From contig NZ_JAUCES010000005.1 of the NCBI RefSeq assembly GCF_030348825.1, positions 434,001-498,000 on the forward strand: a stretch of 64,000 nt of DNA, given 5' to 3'. The notes under the pieces were generated by a model, which saw only the letters and a list, made by a program, of their open reading frames with translations, had not been told where the DNA came from and did no database searches. Of the stretch, positions 40,865-49,941 are shown in pieces (within the stretch, counting starts at the first letter, position 1; the number at the start of each line of letters is the position of its first letter). This stretch comes from Fictibacillus sp. b24. Lineage in GTDB: Bacteria; Bacillota; Bacilli; Bacillales; Fictibacillaceae. The position numbers were made by a program, and so were the translations under genes.

Positions 40865-42328
40865 ATGAATGAATTTAGACCTAATTCCATTACAAAAAAC
40901 ATCTTTCACTTGTTTTATAGTACGGCAGCCGCTAGTTTTCTGAATGCGCTTGTTCTAATCTATTTAGCTTCTTATCTACAAGCCTATCATTACGGTATGT
41001 TTAGTGTTGCGTTAGCTTCAGCTATGGTGATGGGGTACTTTACGGATGCGGGTCTAACGGAGATCGCAATACGAGAAGGTTCAAAAAAAGATGCAGATTT
41101 AAGTACAATTTTAGCTTCTTATATAAAAGTTAGAACGCTTCTGCTTTTGATTACCATTTTAGGCGGCTCATGTTTTATTTATTTTTTCTATCACTTAAAC
41201 CAAGAGTTAATAAAGGTCGCGTATTTTTTATCAATACCTATGGTAATCGGGTTAGCCCTGCAAGGTGTTGGCACCATGTTCTTTCAATTGATTCAGAAGA
41301 TGCAGTTTATTGGGTTTATTAAAATGCTGTCAGCGCTATTGCTGATCTGTACACTTACCTTAAGTATCTTATTTTCCTTACCTCCCATTATGGTCTGCTT
41401 GATGTATGGACTTTCCTATTGTATGGCCGGTGTATTTGCTTTGATATTAGTCGCCTCCCATGTTCGTATTGTTTTAAAGCTTCCTTTTTTACCAGGCTTT
41501 TTAAAAAATTTCACTTCGTTTATGTGCAGCGGGTTATTGTTTATCATAACTCCACAGCTAGGTCCTATCATATTGGAGAAAACGTTAACTCTTAAAGAAG
41601 TTGGATTGTTCGCGGTTGCTTACCGCATACCACAGGCACTGCAACAGCTGCCATTAATTATTGCGGGAGCTTACAGACCAGTGATGTTTAACCGTTACCA
41701 CAGCAAAGAGGCTCATGAACATCTGAAACTAAATGTTATGCTTATTAAAATGATGGCACTCTTTGGCATGGTGATTACAGTACCGCTCTACTACCTTTCG
41801 GATGAGTTGGTTTTGCTATTGTTTGGAGAAAGTTGGCTGCCAGCCTCAGAAGCGGTGAGCATATTGTCCCTGTTAATCTTATTCCAAGCAATTGGGATTG
41901 GATTAGCTGACGGCCTGACAACTAGCGGACGGCAGAGTTTTCGAACAGGAGTCCAATTGTTTTCCGTCTTAGCAGGTATCCTAGCCTATATCCTGTTAAG
42001 TCGCAGCTATGGTGTAACAGGTGGAGCGTATGCCGGGCTAGCTGTTGAAATCATGGCACTTATCGGTTTTTGGCTCTTTATTCCGAATAAAAAAGTAATC
42101 GCGCAACAAACACTCTTGCCGTATTTGATTTATTTCGGCTTATTTTTTTCACTTTGTACAATGGCTTTATCCAATCATCCATATACAGCTGCGAGTATCC
42201 ATCTGTTAAGCATAGTGTTCCTAATCTACCTTGATAAAGAGATGAAGGGAAAGGTGTCCATCCTGCTTCACCAATTACGTACAAAACTAAAAGTGAGGGA
42301 GAAGGTGGGAAATGCGATACATAAATAA
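40865..42328 (+). CDS. Wzx-type polysaccharide flippase
   Basis: 487 residues with about 14 membrane helices, Polysacc_synt/MATE-like: AAASFLNALVLIYLASYLQAYHYG near the N-terminus, internal IITPQLGPIILEKTLTLKEVGLFAVAYRIP. Moves the lipid-linked repeat unit to the outer leaflet. ATG 40865 is nine bases after GAAAGG. Overlaps the polymerase gene by 17 bases. Confidence 0.85.
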   Translation: MNEFRPNSITKNIFHLFYSTAAASFLNALVLIYLASYLQAYHYGMFSVALASAMVMGYFTDAGLTEIAIREGSKKDADLSTILASYIKVRTLLLLITILGGSCFIYFFYHLNQELIKVAYFLSIPMVIGLALQGVGTMFFQLIQKMQFIGFIKMLSALLLICTLTLSILFSLPPIMVCLMYGLSYCMAGVFALILVASHVRIVLKLPFLPGFLKNFTSFMCSGLLFIITPQLGPIILEKTLTLKEVGLFAVAYRIPQALQQLPLIIAGAYRPVMFNRYHSKEAHEHLKLNVMLIKMMALFGMVITVPLYYLSDELVLLLFGESWLPASEAVSILSLLILFQAIGIGLADGLTTSGRQSFRTGVQLFSVLAGILAYILLSRSYGVTGGAYAGLAVEIMALIGFWLFIPNKKVIAQQTLLPYLIYFGLFFSLCTMALSNHPYTAASIHLLSIVFLIYLDKEMKGKVSILLHQLRTKLKVREKVGNAIHK

Positions 42329-43547
42329 AAACGAAAGCTATTCGATAGCCTTGTTTTTGTTGATTCTGCTCATTTTTTTAGGCAAATACAGCCTTGATTT
42401 TGGCTTTGCCTTAAAACCTTACATGATCTTTTTAGTTCTTTTCTTCACCATTCACCTTTCTCGTATAGAATTCCAGAGGCTCCAGTTGTTTGAATGTGGG
42501 ATGCTGCTCTTTTATTTAATCTATTGTCTATCTGGCATATTCGCTCTTTATGGCTCAGCAAGTCTTAGGATTGTTTGCGGTATCGCATTGTACCTTTGCT
42601 GTTACTTCTTAATGAAAAGTTTGATGGGACATTCGACAGATGAACGAATTGAACGTTCGCTTTCATACGCAGGCATCGTCTTTAACATCAGCAGTCTATT
42701 TCTCTATTTTCTAGGATTAAAGAAGCTGAACTTTATCATGCAAGGTGATGGGATATATTCCTTAGGTGTTTTCATGGATCGTGAATATCCGCGGTTAATC
42801 GGGTTAGTTGCTGATCCCAACTATTTCGTATTCTACAATACTCTATTTTTTGCGTATTTTTTATGTAACCTCAACACGAAAAGAAATCAAATCGGTTTAC
42901 TATTATGTGTCCTGACGAGTCTGCTCACTTTTTCAAGAGGAGGGTTGGTAGCATATGTCGTTATTTTCTTGCTGTATGTTGTCATCTTAAACAATCCAAT
43001 TAAGCAAGCAAAGCTGTTGTTCGGTGCTTTTTTATCTCTAGCTGCTACCTTTTATATAGCCGTAACATTTTTTCGTTTAGATATTTATAGTGTCATACAA
43101 TCCAGAGTGCACGATGTTTCGAGTGATGGTGGGAGCGGCAGGTTCGAATTATGGAGCAGGGCATGGCATTACTTCACGGAAAGTCCATGGTTTGGGGTAG
43201 GGGCATCTAACTTTCTCCCATATAATCAATACCAGTTCGGTGATTCATTACAAGTGCACAATACGTTTTTAGAAGTTTTATCAGAGTCAGGTGCGATTGG
43301 AATATTCTGTTTTCTGCTCTTTCTTTTCTTTACGGTTGTCCAGTTGTTTCAACATAGCGTTCATAAAAAGAAGCCGTATTTATTCTTAGCCTTTTTCGGT
43401 TTCTTACTGCAGATGGTGTCCTTATCGGTCATCATAAATGATCTATTCTTTATGTATTTAGCGATTCTTTCTGTTTACTTTCAGCAAGAAGAGCTCGAAC
43501 ATGCTAAACAAACAACAAATCTATGGAGAGGAGGGGTTACCCTGTGA
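42312..43547 (+). CDS. Wzy/O-antigen-ligase-type polymerase
   Basis: 411 residues with about 11 helices. The O-antigen_lig region contains the large extracellular loop and SRGGLVAYVVIFLLYVV, then SGRFELWSRAWHYFTESPWFGVGASNF and VHNTFLEVLSESG. Joins repeat units at the outer face. ATG overlaps wzx; RBS GAGAAGGTGGG. Confidence 0.85.
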   Translation: MRYINKNESYSIALFLLILLIFLGKYSLDFGFALKPYMIFLVLFFTIHLSRIEFQRLQLFECGMLLFYLIYCLSGIFALYGSASLRIVCGIALYLCCYFLMKSLMGHSTDERIERSLSYAGIVFNISSLFLYFLGLKKLNFIMQGDGIYSLGVFMDREYPRLIGLVADPNYFVFYNTLFFAYFLCNLNTKRNQIGLLLCVLTSLLTFSRGGLVAYVVIFLLYVVILNNPIKQAKLLFGAFLSLAATFYIAVTFFRLDIYSVIQSRVHDVSSDGGSGRFELWSRAWHYFTESPWFGVGASNFLPYNQYQFGDSLQVHNTFLEVLSESGAIGIFCFLLFLFFTVVQLFQHSVHKKKPYLFLAFFGFLLQMVSLSVIINDLFFMYLAILSVYFQQEELEHAKQTTNLWRGGVTL

Positions 43548-44596
43548 ATGTTCTTTTATTAACAGACAAACTGACTACAGGTGGAGCAGAGATGTACTTC
43601 TGTAAACTCGAAAATCATCTTCCTGATAAAGAAGTTACAATTTATACGGCTGCAGCACCAGGAGAACTATTCAGTCATATTAAACATAAAGAACGGTTTG
43701 TGGAATTAAGACGATCCAATCCGATATACAATTTTTGGCGTGTTCGTAATCTGATTCTTAAGGAAAAGATTCAGATGATTCACGCGAACAGTCTGCGTGC
43801 AGTCTTGTTGTTGTTTTTTATTCGAATGACCATTTTACGGTCTTTTCATTGCGTTTACACAAAGCACAATGTAACGATTTTAGAACGGGAAGCACCCCCA
43901 GTGCTTGCTCTTCTATTAAACTATTTTGTCACTCGGGTAATTACCGTCAGCGATTTTGAGAGAGAGAACCTTATTCGATTAGGAGTGCATAAGCAAAAAA
44001 TAATAACAATTTACAATGGGGTCGACTTGAATCAATTTCGGTATCATTACAAAAAAACGGGGCTTGTATTTAAAGTTGGAATTTTAGCAAGAATATCAGA
44101 AGAAAAAAATCATGATTTATTCTTAGAAATTGCAAATGAACTTAAACCATTTAAAAATATTGAATTTTATGTAGCAGGTGATGGGCCAGCGAAAGAGTCC
44201 GTTAAGAAAAGGATTCAAGACTTAAATTTGGAGGATACAGTCAGACTTGTAGGAAACATCTCGCATCCGGAACAGTTTATTAAAGAAATGGATGTTCTCC
44301 TCTTAACTTCAAAAAGAGAAGTGTTTCCAATGGTTGTTCTGGAAGCAATGGCAGTAGGTACTCCAATGATTTCAATCGATAAAGGGGGCATTAAAGAAGC
44401 AATCACAAACAACGAGACGGGCATACTCATACCAAATCATTCAATTGGGGCATTCAGTAACAAAATAAAGGAGCTGCACCAAAATAAATCATTAAAGTTA
44501 AAGCTTATACAAAAAGCAAGATCCAAAGTGATGTGTGAATTTTCATTAGATCAGATGGTGGATCGTACCTATAAAGAATACAGCAGACATGGGTAA
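43544..44596 (+). CDS. Glycosyltransferase family 4
   Basis: 350 residues, GT-B fold: VLLLTDKLTTGGAEMYFCKLENHL (EpsF/GumH-like N-terminus), then VGILARISEEKNHDLFLEIANEL, FYVAGDGPAKESVKKRI and EX7E region EVFPMVVLEAMAVGTPMI. GTG start overlapping the wzy stop (GTGA); AGAGGAGGGG upstream. Donor sugar unknown. Confidence 0.88.
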   Translation: MNVLLLTDKLTTGGAEMYFCKLENHLPDKEVTIYTAAAPGELFSHIKHKERFVELRRSNPIYNFWRVRNLILKEKIQMIHANSLRAVLLLFFIRMTILRSFHCVYTKHNVTILEREAPPVLALLLNYFVTRVITVSDFERENLIRLGVHKQKIITIYNGVDLNQFRYHYKKTGLVFKVGILARISEEKNHDLFLEIANELKPFKNIEFYVAGDGPAKESVKKRIQDLNLEDTVRLVGNISHPEQFIKEMDVLLLTSKREVFPMVVLEAMAVGTPMISIDKGGIKEAITNNETGILIPNHSIGAFSNKIKELHQNKSLKLKLIQKARSKVMCEFSLDQMVDRTYKEYSRHG

Positions 44597-44613
44597 ATTT
44601 TTTTTGAGAGAAA

Positions 44614-44650
44614 GTTCTTTATTAAGAACGTTATATATTTTAAAAAGAAC
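44614..44650. promoter_or_regulatory. SinR-type dyad before the priming transferase
   Basis: GTTCTTTATTAAGAAC at 44614-44629, plus a half-site AAAGAAC at 44644-44650. Separates the upstream operon from the priming transferase/sinR-like pair. Confidence 0.75.
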
Positions 44651-44677
44651 TATGTAGAATGGAGAGGAGTTGTAAAA

Positions 44678-46051
44678 GTGTTAGAAGGCTACAAAGACCG
44701 TTTTTATGTGCTGATTATGGCAATGGGTGATTCCATACTTGTTTTTACAAGTTTTTTGTTGGCTAACTTGCTGTATGGTTTTTTGGATTATGGAATATTA
44801 CTTCCATCCAATACCTTTGTCTTATCCATCTCGTTCGCTTCAATCGGACTCTTTTTCTTTTTCGATTGTTATTCTTTCGTGAAAAGAAAACGGATCAAAT
44901 CCATTCTTATTAATTCTGTTTTAGCTTTATCACTTTTAAATGTATCGCAGCTCTTTGTAAACAGTCTAGGGTTCATTCTGTTTACTTTTATGATCCAAGT
45001 CGTGTTAATCAGCTTATTTCGTTTTGGGTTATGGTACAGATCACAATGGAACATGGGGCAAAAAAAGGTTTGGGTCATTTCGGACGACCCTGATGAAACA
45101 AATACAATAATTGATAAAGTACTGAACCACACAAACGGATGGTTCGAATTATCAGGTTTTGTTTTATCGAAAGATTTTAAGAAACTATATGCATACAAAA
45201 GTGACCTGGATGTTATTTTAATATGTGCCTCCGTGAAAGACCACCATAAAAAAGAAATCATCGACTATTTCTCTTCTGCCAAGAAAGAGATCTTGTTTAT
45301 TCCGGACTTAACGGACCTTTTAGTAGCAACAAGCGAGCCTCAGCAGGTGCATGACATGATGGTCTATTCCATCCAGCCGTCTACCTTATCAAGGGGAGAT
45401 CATACGCTAAAACGGTTATTCGATATCGTCATCTCTTCATGCCTCTTAGTTGTAAGCAGTCCGATCATGCTGCTGCTGTATGTCATCATCCCGTTGACCT
45501 CAAAAGGTCCCGCGTTATTCCTGCAAGAGCGAATCGGCTTAAATGGTAAGTCCTATTTCGTTTATAAATTTAGAAGCATGGAGGAAAATGCGGAGGAGGA
45601 AACGGGCCCTATCCTTGCGAGGGATAATGATCCACGTGTCACAACACTTGGCAAGTGGATAAGAGCAACACGTTTAGATGAATTGCCGCAGCTCTTTAAC
45701 GTTCTGCAAGGGGAGATGAGTATCGTCGGACCCCGGCCAGAGCGTGATTACTTCATTCAGCAATTTAAGGATAAAATCCCTCAGTATAAACAACGGTTTT
45801 CCGTAAAACCTGGAATTACAGGACTTGCTCAAGTGTTAGGAAACTATACCACTTCTGTAGAAGACAAGCTTCGTTATGACCTTATGTATATTCGTCAATA
45901 CTCTCTGGTATTGGATGTGAAAATTCTTTTGCAGACGTTACGAGTCATCCTTCAAAGAGATCAGGCGAAAGGAGTCCGTATATCTTCGTTTGCGCCTCCT
46001 AAAGAATTAACCGTACCTTCGTTAAAGATAAACAAACAACGCAAAGTGTAA
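44678..46051 (+). CDS. Priming undecaprenyl-phosphate sugar phosphotransferase (WbaP/WcaJ type)
   Basis: 457 residues. Four N-terminal helices plus a CoA-binding-like middle domain, then the Bac_transf domain from about 240: LFDIVISSCLLVVSSPIM, KFRSMEENAEE, TLGKWIRATRLDELPQLFNVL, SIVGPRPERDYF, KPGITGLAQVLG. Loads the first sugar phosphate on undecaprenyl phosphate. GTG 44678 after GGAGAGGAG. Co-transcribed with the SinR-like gene. Confidence 0.9.
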   Translation: MLEGYKDRFYVLIMAMGDSILVFTSFLLANLLYGFLDYGILLPSNTFVLSISFASIGLFFFFDCYSFVKRKRIKSILINSVLALSLLNVSQLFVNSLGFILFTFMIQVVLISLFRFGLWYRSQWNMGQKKVWVISDDPDETNTIIDKVLNHTNGWFELSGFVLSKDFKKLYAYKSDLDVILICASVKDHHKKEIIDYFSSAKKEILFIPDLTDLLVATSEPQQVHDMMVYSIQPSTLSRGDHTLKRLFDIVISSCLLVVSSPIMLLLYVIIPLTSKGPALFLQERIGLNGKSYFVYKFRSMEENAEEETGPILARDNDPRVTTLGKWIRATRLDELPQLFNVLQGEMSIVGPRPERDYFIQQFKDKIPQYKQRFSVKPGITGLAQVLGNYTTSVEDKLRYDLMYIRQYSLVLDVKILLQTLRVILQRDQAKGVRISSFAPPKELTVPSLKINKQRKV

Positions 46052-46105
46052 CTTAACAGCTAAAAGGGGTACATAAGGGGGGGAAGTGTTATTGATAATT
46101 TAAGG

Positions 46106-46432
46106 TTGGGAGAGCATATAAAAAGTTTACGTTTGAATAAAGGATTAAGTATAACAACCCTTTCTGCATTAGCGGGAATATCGAAAGGGCACTTGAGTAA
46201 TATAGAGAACAATGAATGCAATCCATCTATTCATATCTTAAATAAACTAGCTCAAGCATTAGAAATAAAAGTAGAAATTCTGATCAATAACCCTGAAGAT
46301 AAGCTAGACCCTGAATGGACAGAGTTAATCCTTCAAGCGAAGAACGAAGGCATCAGTAAAGAAGAAGTACGATCGTTCTTGGCTTATGAGTCTTGGAAGC
46401 AATACTTAAAGAGAGATGTCTACACGAAGTGA
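46106..46432 (+). CDS. SinR-like regulator of the exopolysaccharide island
   Basis: 108 residues: N-terminal HTH_3 (LGEHIKSLRLNKGLSITTLS, GISKGHLSNIENNECNPSIH) and C-terminal SinI/SinR dimerisation segment (LDPEWTELILQAKNEGISKEEVRSFLAYESW). A paralogue of sinR inside the controlled cluster, functionally similar in position to SlrR. The start is unclear: TTG 46106 abuts AAGG, whereas ATT 46091 has a GGGGGGGAA site six to eight bases upstream and gives DNLRLGEHIK. A 5-codon GTG frame (46086-46103) precedes it. Confidence 0.82.
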   Translation: MGEHIKSLRLNKGLSITTLSALAGISKGHLSNIENNECNPSIHILNKLAQALEIKVEILINNPEDKLDPEWTELILQAKNEGISKEEVRSFLAYESWKQYLKRDVYTK

Positions 46433-46473
46433 GTGGAGGATGTTGAGCAAAAAGACCATATGCTCTAACTCAT

Positions 46474-46525
46474 AAAACAAGCTCAGCCCAAAGCTTTATA
46501 AGCATAGGGTTGGGCTTGTTTTATG
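46474..46525 (+). terminator. Terminator of the exopolysaccharide operon
   Basis: AAAACAAGCTCAGCCCAA / TTGGGCTTGTTTT long stem. Confidence 0.85.
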
Positions 46526-46574
46526 TATAGGGTCTTCTCTAGATGATTGTGTAGAAGTTTTCGACTACCTTTTT

Positions 46575-46705
46575 TGATTATTGGAGAGGGTGGGCGAGAC
46601 TCCTGCAGGATGATTGGTAATGTGAGACTATTCAGTGACGCAAAGCGGCGAACGGGCTTTCCGCACATCCTGCGGAAACCGAGTCTTTTAGCGGGAAATA
46701 ACATT
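46575..46705. repeat. GC-rich intergenic repeat R5 (degenerate)
   Basis: GCGAGACTCCTGCAGGATGA ... TGCGGAAACCGAGTC follows the order of R4 with many substitutions; it separates the exopolysaccharide and Tad clusters. Confidence 0.55.
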
Positions 46706-46733
46706 ACATACGAAACAGGACATATTATACACC

Positions 46734-47075
46734 TTAAAATTCCAAGTATTCTCCAACTTTTAAGTTGGATCTCTCTATCGTGTTAACCGGCAATTCAAGA
46801 ACGGAATAGGCATTTTTAACAGGACGTATAAACTTCCAAGGCTGAAGGTTGCTTACCAGTTTTACAATTTGTTTATTTTGATCGAGAAAAATGACATCAA
46901 TGGGAAAGAACATAAAACACATATGAATGGAATTACAGGGTCTGATCCAAAGAGCTTCGTTATCAAGTAGGGTTTTTTTAAACATTAGGCCTTTTAGACG
47001 TGAAAAAAAAGTATTAGCTTCATGAACAGAATAAGATATCTTTCGATAAAAATACTGTTCTTTAAAATGAACCAT
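46734..47075 (-). CDS. DUF192 protein, divergent neighbour of the Tad operon
   Basis: 113 residues of the DUF192 family: FFSRLKGLMFKKTLLDNEALWIRPCNSIHMCFMFFPIDVIFLDQNKQIV, and C-terminal LELPVNTIERSNLKVGEYLEF (broken here). No signal peptide. Family function unknown, but DUF192 genes often accompany pilus systems. RBS AGGGGTTGACCTGA. The SinR-type dyad at 47057-47072 overlaps its first codons. Confidence 0.8.
   Translation of the reverse strand: MVHFKEQYFYRKISYSVHEANTFFSRLKGLMFKKTLLDNEALWIRPCNSIHMCFMFFPIDVIFLDQNKQIVKLVSNLQPWKFIRPVKNAYSVLELPVNTIERSNLKVGEYLEF
47057..47072. promoter_or_regulatory. SinR-type dyad over the DUF192 start
   Basis: GTTCTTTAAAATGAAC, lying inside codons 2-7 of the minus-strand DUF192 gene. 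Confidence 0.6.
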
Positions 47076-47130
47076 TCAGGTCAACCCCTTTATAAATACT
47101 GATGATTAAAGTATAAACTATAATGCTGTT

Positions 47131-47243
47131 GTTCTCTATAGTGAATTTTGTCGAAAGATTATCCCGATTTTTTAACAAATAATGGTTTACAAAATAGATA
47201 TTAAGAACTATGATAATAGTACAAGTTGTTCATTATAAAGAAC
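47131..47243 (+). promoter_or_regulatory. flp/tad promoter region with SinR-type dyads
   Basis: Promoter TTTACA (47186-47191), 17 bases, TATGAT (47209-47214). Dyad GTTCATTATAAAGAAC at 47228-47243, half-site TTAAGAAC at 47201-47208 inside the spacer, and an imperfect dyad GTTCTCTATAGTGAAT at 47131-47146. The full dyad sits just after the predicted transcript start, as at the exopolysaccharide promoter. Confidence 0.75.
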
Positions 47244-47314
47244 TAAAATGCCTTGATTTTAACTTTATATTGAACGCTAACAAAAATGATAAGAGAATAT
47301 AGGGAGGAAATAAC

Positions 47315-47470
47315 ATGTTAAACAAAATGAAGAATCTAATGGTGCAAGAAGAAGGACAAGGGTTAGCGGAGTATGGATTATTATTGGCTGGTGTAGTAGT
47401 TGTTGTAGGAGCAGCAATTGTATTACTTCAAAATGAAATTACTACATTATTTACAGGCCTACTTCCATAA
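47315..47470 (+). CDS. Flp-type (class IVb) pilin
   Basis: 51 residues: MLNKMKNLMVQEEGQG followed by LAEYGLLLAGVVVVVGAAIVLL. The processing site is G/LAEY, with the Glu-Tyr pair typical of Flp pilins; the hydrophobic helix packs the pilus core. RBS TAGGGAGGA. First gene of the Tad operon and followed by a hairpin, so likely more abundant than the machinery genes. Too short for most gene-finder tracks. Confidence 0.92.
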   Translation: MLNKMKNLMVQEEGQGLAEYGLLLAGVVVVVGAAIVLLQNEITTLFTGLLP

Positions 47471-47488
47471 AAAATTTCTTCACTAAAC

Positions 47489-47521
47489 TGAGCCCTACGC
47501 CAAAAGTAGGGCTCCTTATTT
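47489..47521 (+). terminator. Partial terminator after flp
   Basis: GAGCCCTAC / GTAGGGCTC stem then CTTATTTT; imperfect T-tract suggests attenuation that keeps pilin above assembly proteins. Confidence 0.7.
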
Positions 47522-47544
47522 TAAAACAGATTTGAGGTTTTAAT

Positions 47545-48060
47545 ATGACGATCTATTTAATCCTTAGTACTGTATTACTTATTTCATTCGTAACTGACAT
47601 TAAAGAAAGAAAGATATTAAACATCGTTACGTTTCCTGCTATTCTTTTCGGCTTAATCTACCATTCTATATTAAATGGCATGAGTGGCATCGCATATAGT
47701 GGTCTTGGTTTTCTTTTAGGTTTTGGCCTGCTTTTAGTTCCGTTTTTATTAGGAGGTATGGGAGCGGGTGATGTAAAGTTGATGGCTGCGATCGGAGCAT
47801 TAACCGGAATGAACTTTACCCTTCAAGCTTTTGTTTTTATTGCACTGATTGGCGGAGGGATATCTATCCTTCTCATAATTAAACAAAAAGGACTAATTAA
47901 CTCCGTTAGATCCAGCATATATATGATTCCTTTTTTAAGAAGTAACATCGGATCCAATATCATAAAAAAAAACAATTACTCTAGCATTTCATTCCCCTAT
48001 GGTGTCGCAATTGTTTTAGGCACGATCAGCGCAATTGTTTGGGGAGGAGGGCTTTCATGA
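47545..48060 (+). CDS. tadV: A24 prepilin peptidase (TadV/CpaA)
   Basis: 171 residues, five or six helices. The two catalytic aspartates are in FVTDIKERKIL and GGMGAGDVKLMAA (GxGD). Cleaves the pilin and TadE-like pseudopilins; no methylase domain. Overlaps the TadE gene by four bases. Confidence 0.9.
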   Translation: MTIYLILSTVLLISFVTDIKERKILNIVTFPAILFGLIYHSILNGMSGIAYSGLGFLLGFGLLLVPFLLGGMGAGDVKLMAAIGALTGMNFTLQAFVFIALIGGGISILLIIKQKGLINSVRSSIYMIPFLRSNIGSNIIKKNNYSSISFPYGVAIVLGTISAIVWGGGLS

Positions 48061-48410
48061 AAAATGAAAAAGGTCAGTCGTTAGTCGAATTCGCATTAGT
48101 CGTTCCAGTTCTCTTCTTCCTCTTGCTTGGCATCGTAGACTTCGGAAGAATATTCCACGCTTACCTTACGCTCGATCATGCTGGGAGAGAAGCAGCAAGG
48201 TCTGCGAGTATTGGAAACTCTAATCCCGTTTCTGTAGCCGTATCGAAAGGTTCCGGAATTAACCTAAGTTCCAGTCAGGTATCCTTTTCCAAAGCTAATG
48301 GAGAAGCAAAAATTACTATAGTGTATCCCATCGGCTTTCTCACTCCGGTTATCAGCAACGTTATAGGCCCCATCACGTTAACAAATACAACGGTAATGAG
48401 GATTGAATGA
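48057..48410 (+). CDS. tadE: TadE-like pseudopilin
   Basis: 117 residues: NEKGQSLVEFALVVPVLFFLLLGIVDFGRIF, with G/QSLVEF as the peptidase site, then an extracytoplasmic domain. (The quoted stretch spans residues 2 to 32; key residues are Gly5 and Glu9.) ATG 48057 follows GGGAGGAGGG; it overlaps tadV and the next gene by ATGA. Confidence 0.88.
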   Translation: MKNEKGQSLVEFALVVPVLFFLLLGIVDFGRIFHAYLTLDHAGREAARSASIGNSNPVSVAVSKGSGINLSSSQVSFSKANGEAKITIVYPIGFLTPVISNVIGPITLTNTTVMRIE

Positions 48411-49309
48411 TGAATAGATTCATACAAAATGAGAAAGGAAATGTCCTTGTACTAGTCGCTTTGATGATGGTGTTTTTACTTGGAATAGCTGCGCTTGTAA
48501 CAGATGGCGGAAGGGTTTACTTAGAGAAAAGTTCACTCCAAAAAGCTCTAGACGCTGCCGTGCTTGGCGGGGGACAGGTTGTCATGAAAAGCGAGGCACA
48601 CGCGGTAACAGTTGCCAAGGATATATCACTAAAAAACTCGTATTCACTTGAAGGAACGTCAATTTCAACAACGAGTAACTCTATTAAAGTTACAAAAGAA
48701 GTGACGGTACCTACCGTACTTGCAAAAGTGATAGGGATCAATAGTATACCTGTAAAAGCAAGTGCTAAAGCAATGACTGCACCTTTAAAAAAAGGAATTC
48801 GTATTACCCCGATTGCTATAGAAAAAAGCCAAATTCCACATGCAACTGAATTGAAATGTGAAAATACAGGTAGTCATAACGGGAATTGCGGATATCTGGC
48901 ACTAGAGGGAAGTGGTGCAAATACTCTAGCAGATGGCATATTAAATGGTTCAGAAGTAAGTGTAGGATCAGGGCAACCTGTAGTTACTGAACCTGGGCAG
49001 AAATGGGGTCCTGTAAAAAGTGCTTTTGAGGAATTAATAGAACGTGATGCAAGCAAGACTCATTGCCATAGTTCGAACACAGCTGACAACAAATGTGAAA
49101 GAGTAATCTATGTCATAGTAATTGACTCTTGGGCTGATGCGCAGGGAAGAGACACGGTTACAGTTGTAGGATTAGCTGCATATTGGGTTAAGGAAGTGAG
49201 TGAACCGAAAAAAGTGATCGGACAATTTATTAAAACACTAGCCCCAGGTGAAATGGATACAGCTGGTGGAACTGGTTATGGTTTATACGGTGTGAAGTTG
49301 GTTGAATAA
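48407..49309 (+). CDS. TadG-like pilus assembly protein
   Basis: 300 residues: FIQNEKGNVLVLVALMMVFL with the Tad N-terminal segment (PF13400 type), then a large outer domain with four cysteines (LKCENTGSHNGNCG, THCHSSN, NKCER). ATG 48407 overlaps the tadE stop. Likely a minor pilin or tip protein outside the membrane. Confidence 0.78.
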   Translation: MMNRFIQNEKGNVLVLVALMMVFLLGIAALVTDGGRVYLEKSSLQKALDAAVLGGGQVVMKSEAHAVTVAKDISLKNSYSLEGTSISTTSNSIKVTKEVTVPTVLAKVIGINSIPVKASAKAMTAPLKKGIRITPIAIEKSQIPHATELKCENTGSHNGNCGYLALEGSGANTLADGILNGSEVSVGSGQPVVTEPGQKWGPVKSAFEELIERDASKTHCHSSNTADNKCERVIYVIVIDSWADAQGRDTVTVVGLAAYWVKEVSEPKKVIGQFIKTLAPGEMDTAGGTGYGLYGVKLVE

Positions 49310-49344
49310 TATCTTATTTATTTTTCTTTTTACAGGAGGATCGT

Positions 49345-49941
49345 ATGAAGACAAAACGGATTTGGATTTGGTCATTGGTGTTTGGAATGGTAGCAGCGCT
49401 GGTTGCTTATGTAGGTGTGTTTTCAGATAAATCACAAGCAACAAACTCAGCACCTATTATTAAAGCGGATTCATCGCCAAAAGAGAAAAAGGAAGAAAAA
49501 AAGGAACCTGAAAAACGGGACATGAAAAACCAGATCCTCAAGGTTAGTGATGGGAAAAGGGCGATTTCATTAAAAGTCCTGCTTGAACAGGGTGTTTCAG
49601 GGTATGTTGAACCAAACTCACATGTGGACATTATCGCTTATGAAACTCATAAGGATGTAAAAGCTAAAAAAGAATACCGTTCATCTGTTTTAGTTATGCA
49701 AAATGTTAGAGTACTTACATCTGGAAAGTCAGTGGATGGACCTGAGGAAGCCCTTCGCTATGAGACGGTAACTGTTGAAGTTACACCTGATGAGGGATTG
49801 AAGTTAAGCTTAGCTGCCCTTGATAAGGATGGGTTCTATCTAATGCTGCGTAACGATAGTGATAAAGCAATTAAAGGAGAACCACTCAAGCATATGAGAG
49901 AAATCATTAAGGAAGGAGCCGATGATAATGAAAAAAATTAA
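49345..49941 (+). CDS. CpaB/RcpC-like pilus assembly protein
   Basis: 198 residues: N-terminal helix (about 8-27), charged Lys/Glu linker, SAF/RcpC-type domain (RAISLKVLLEQGVSGYVEPNSHVDII, TVTVEVTPDEGLKLSLAAL). No secretin partner is expected in a Gram-positive. RBS ACAGGAGGA. Overlaps tadZ. Confidence 0.82.
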   Translation: MKTKRIWIWSLVFGMVAALVAYVGVFSDKSQATNSAPIIKADSSPKEKKEEKKEPEKRDMKNQILKVSDGKRAISLKVLLEQGVSGYVEPNSHVDIIAYETHKDVKAKKEYRSSVLVMQNVRVLTSGKSVDGPEEALRYETVTVEVTPDEGLKLSLAALDKDGFYLMLRNDSDKAIKGEPLKHMREIIKEGADDNEKN

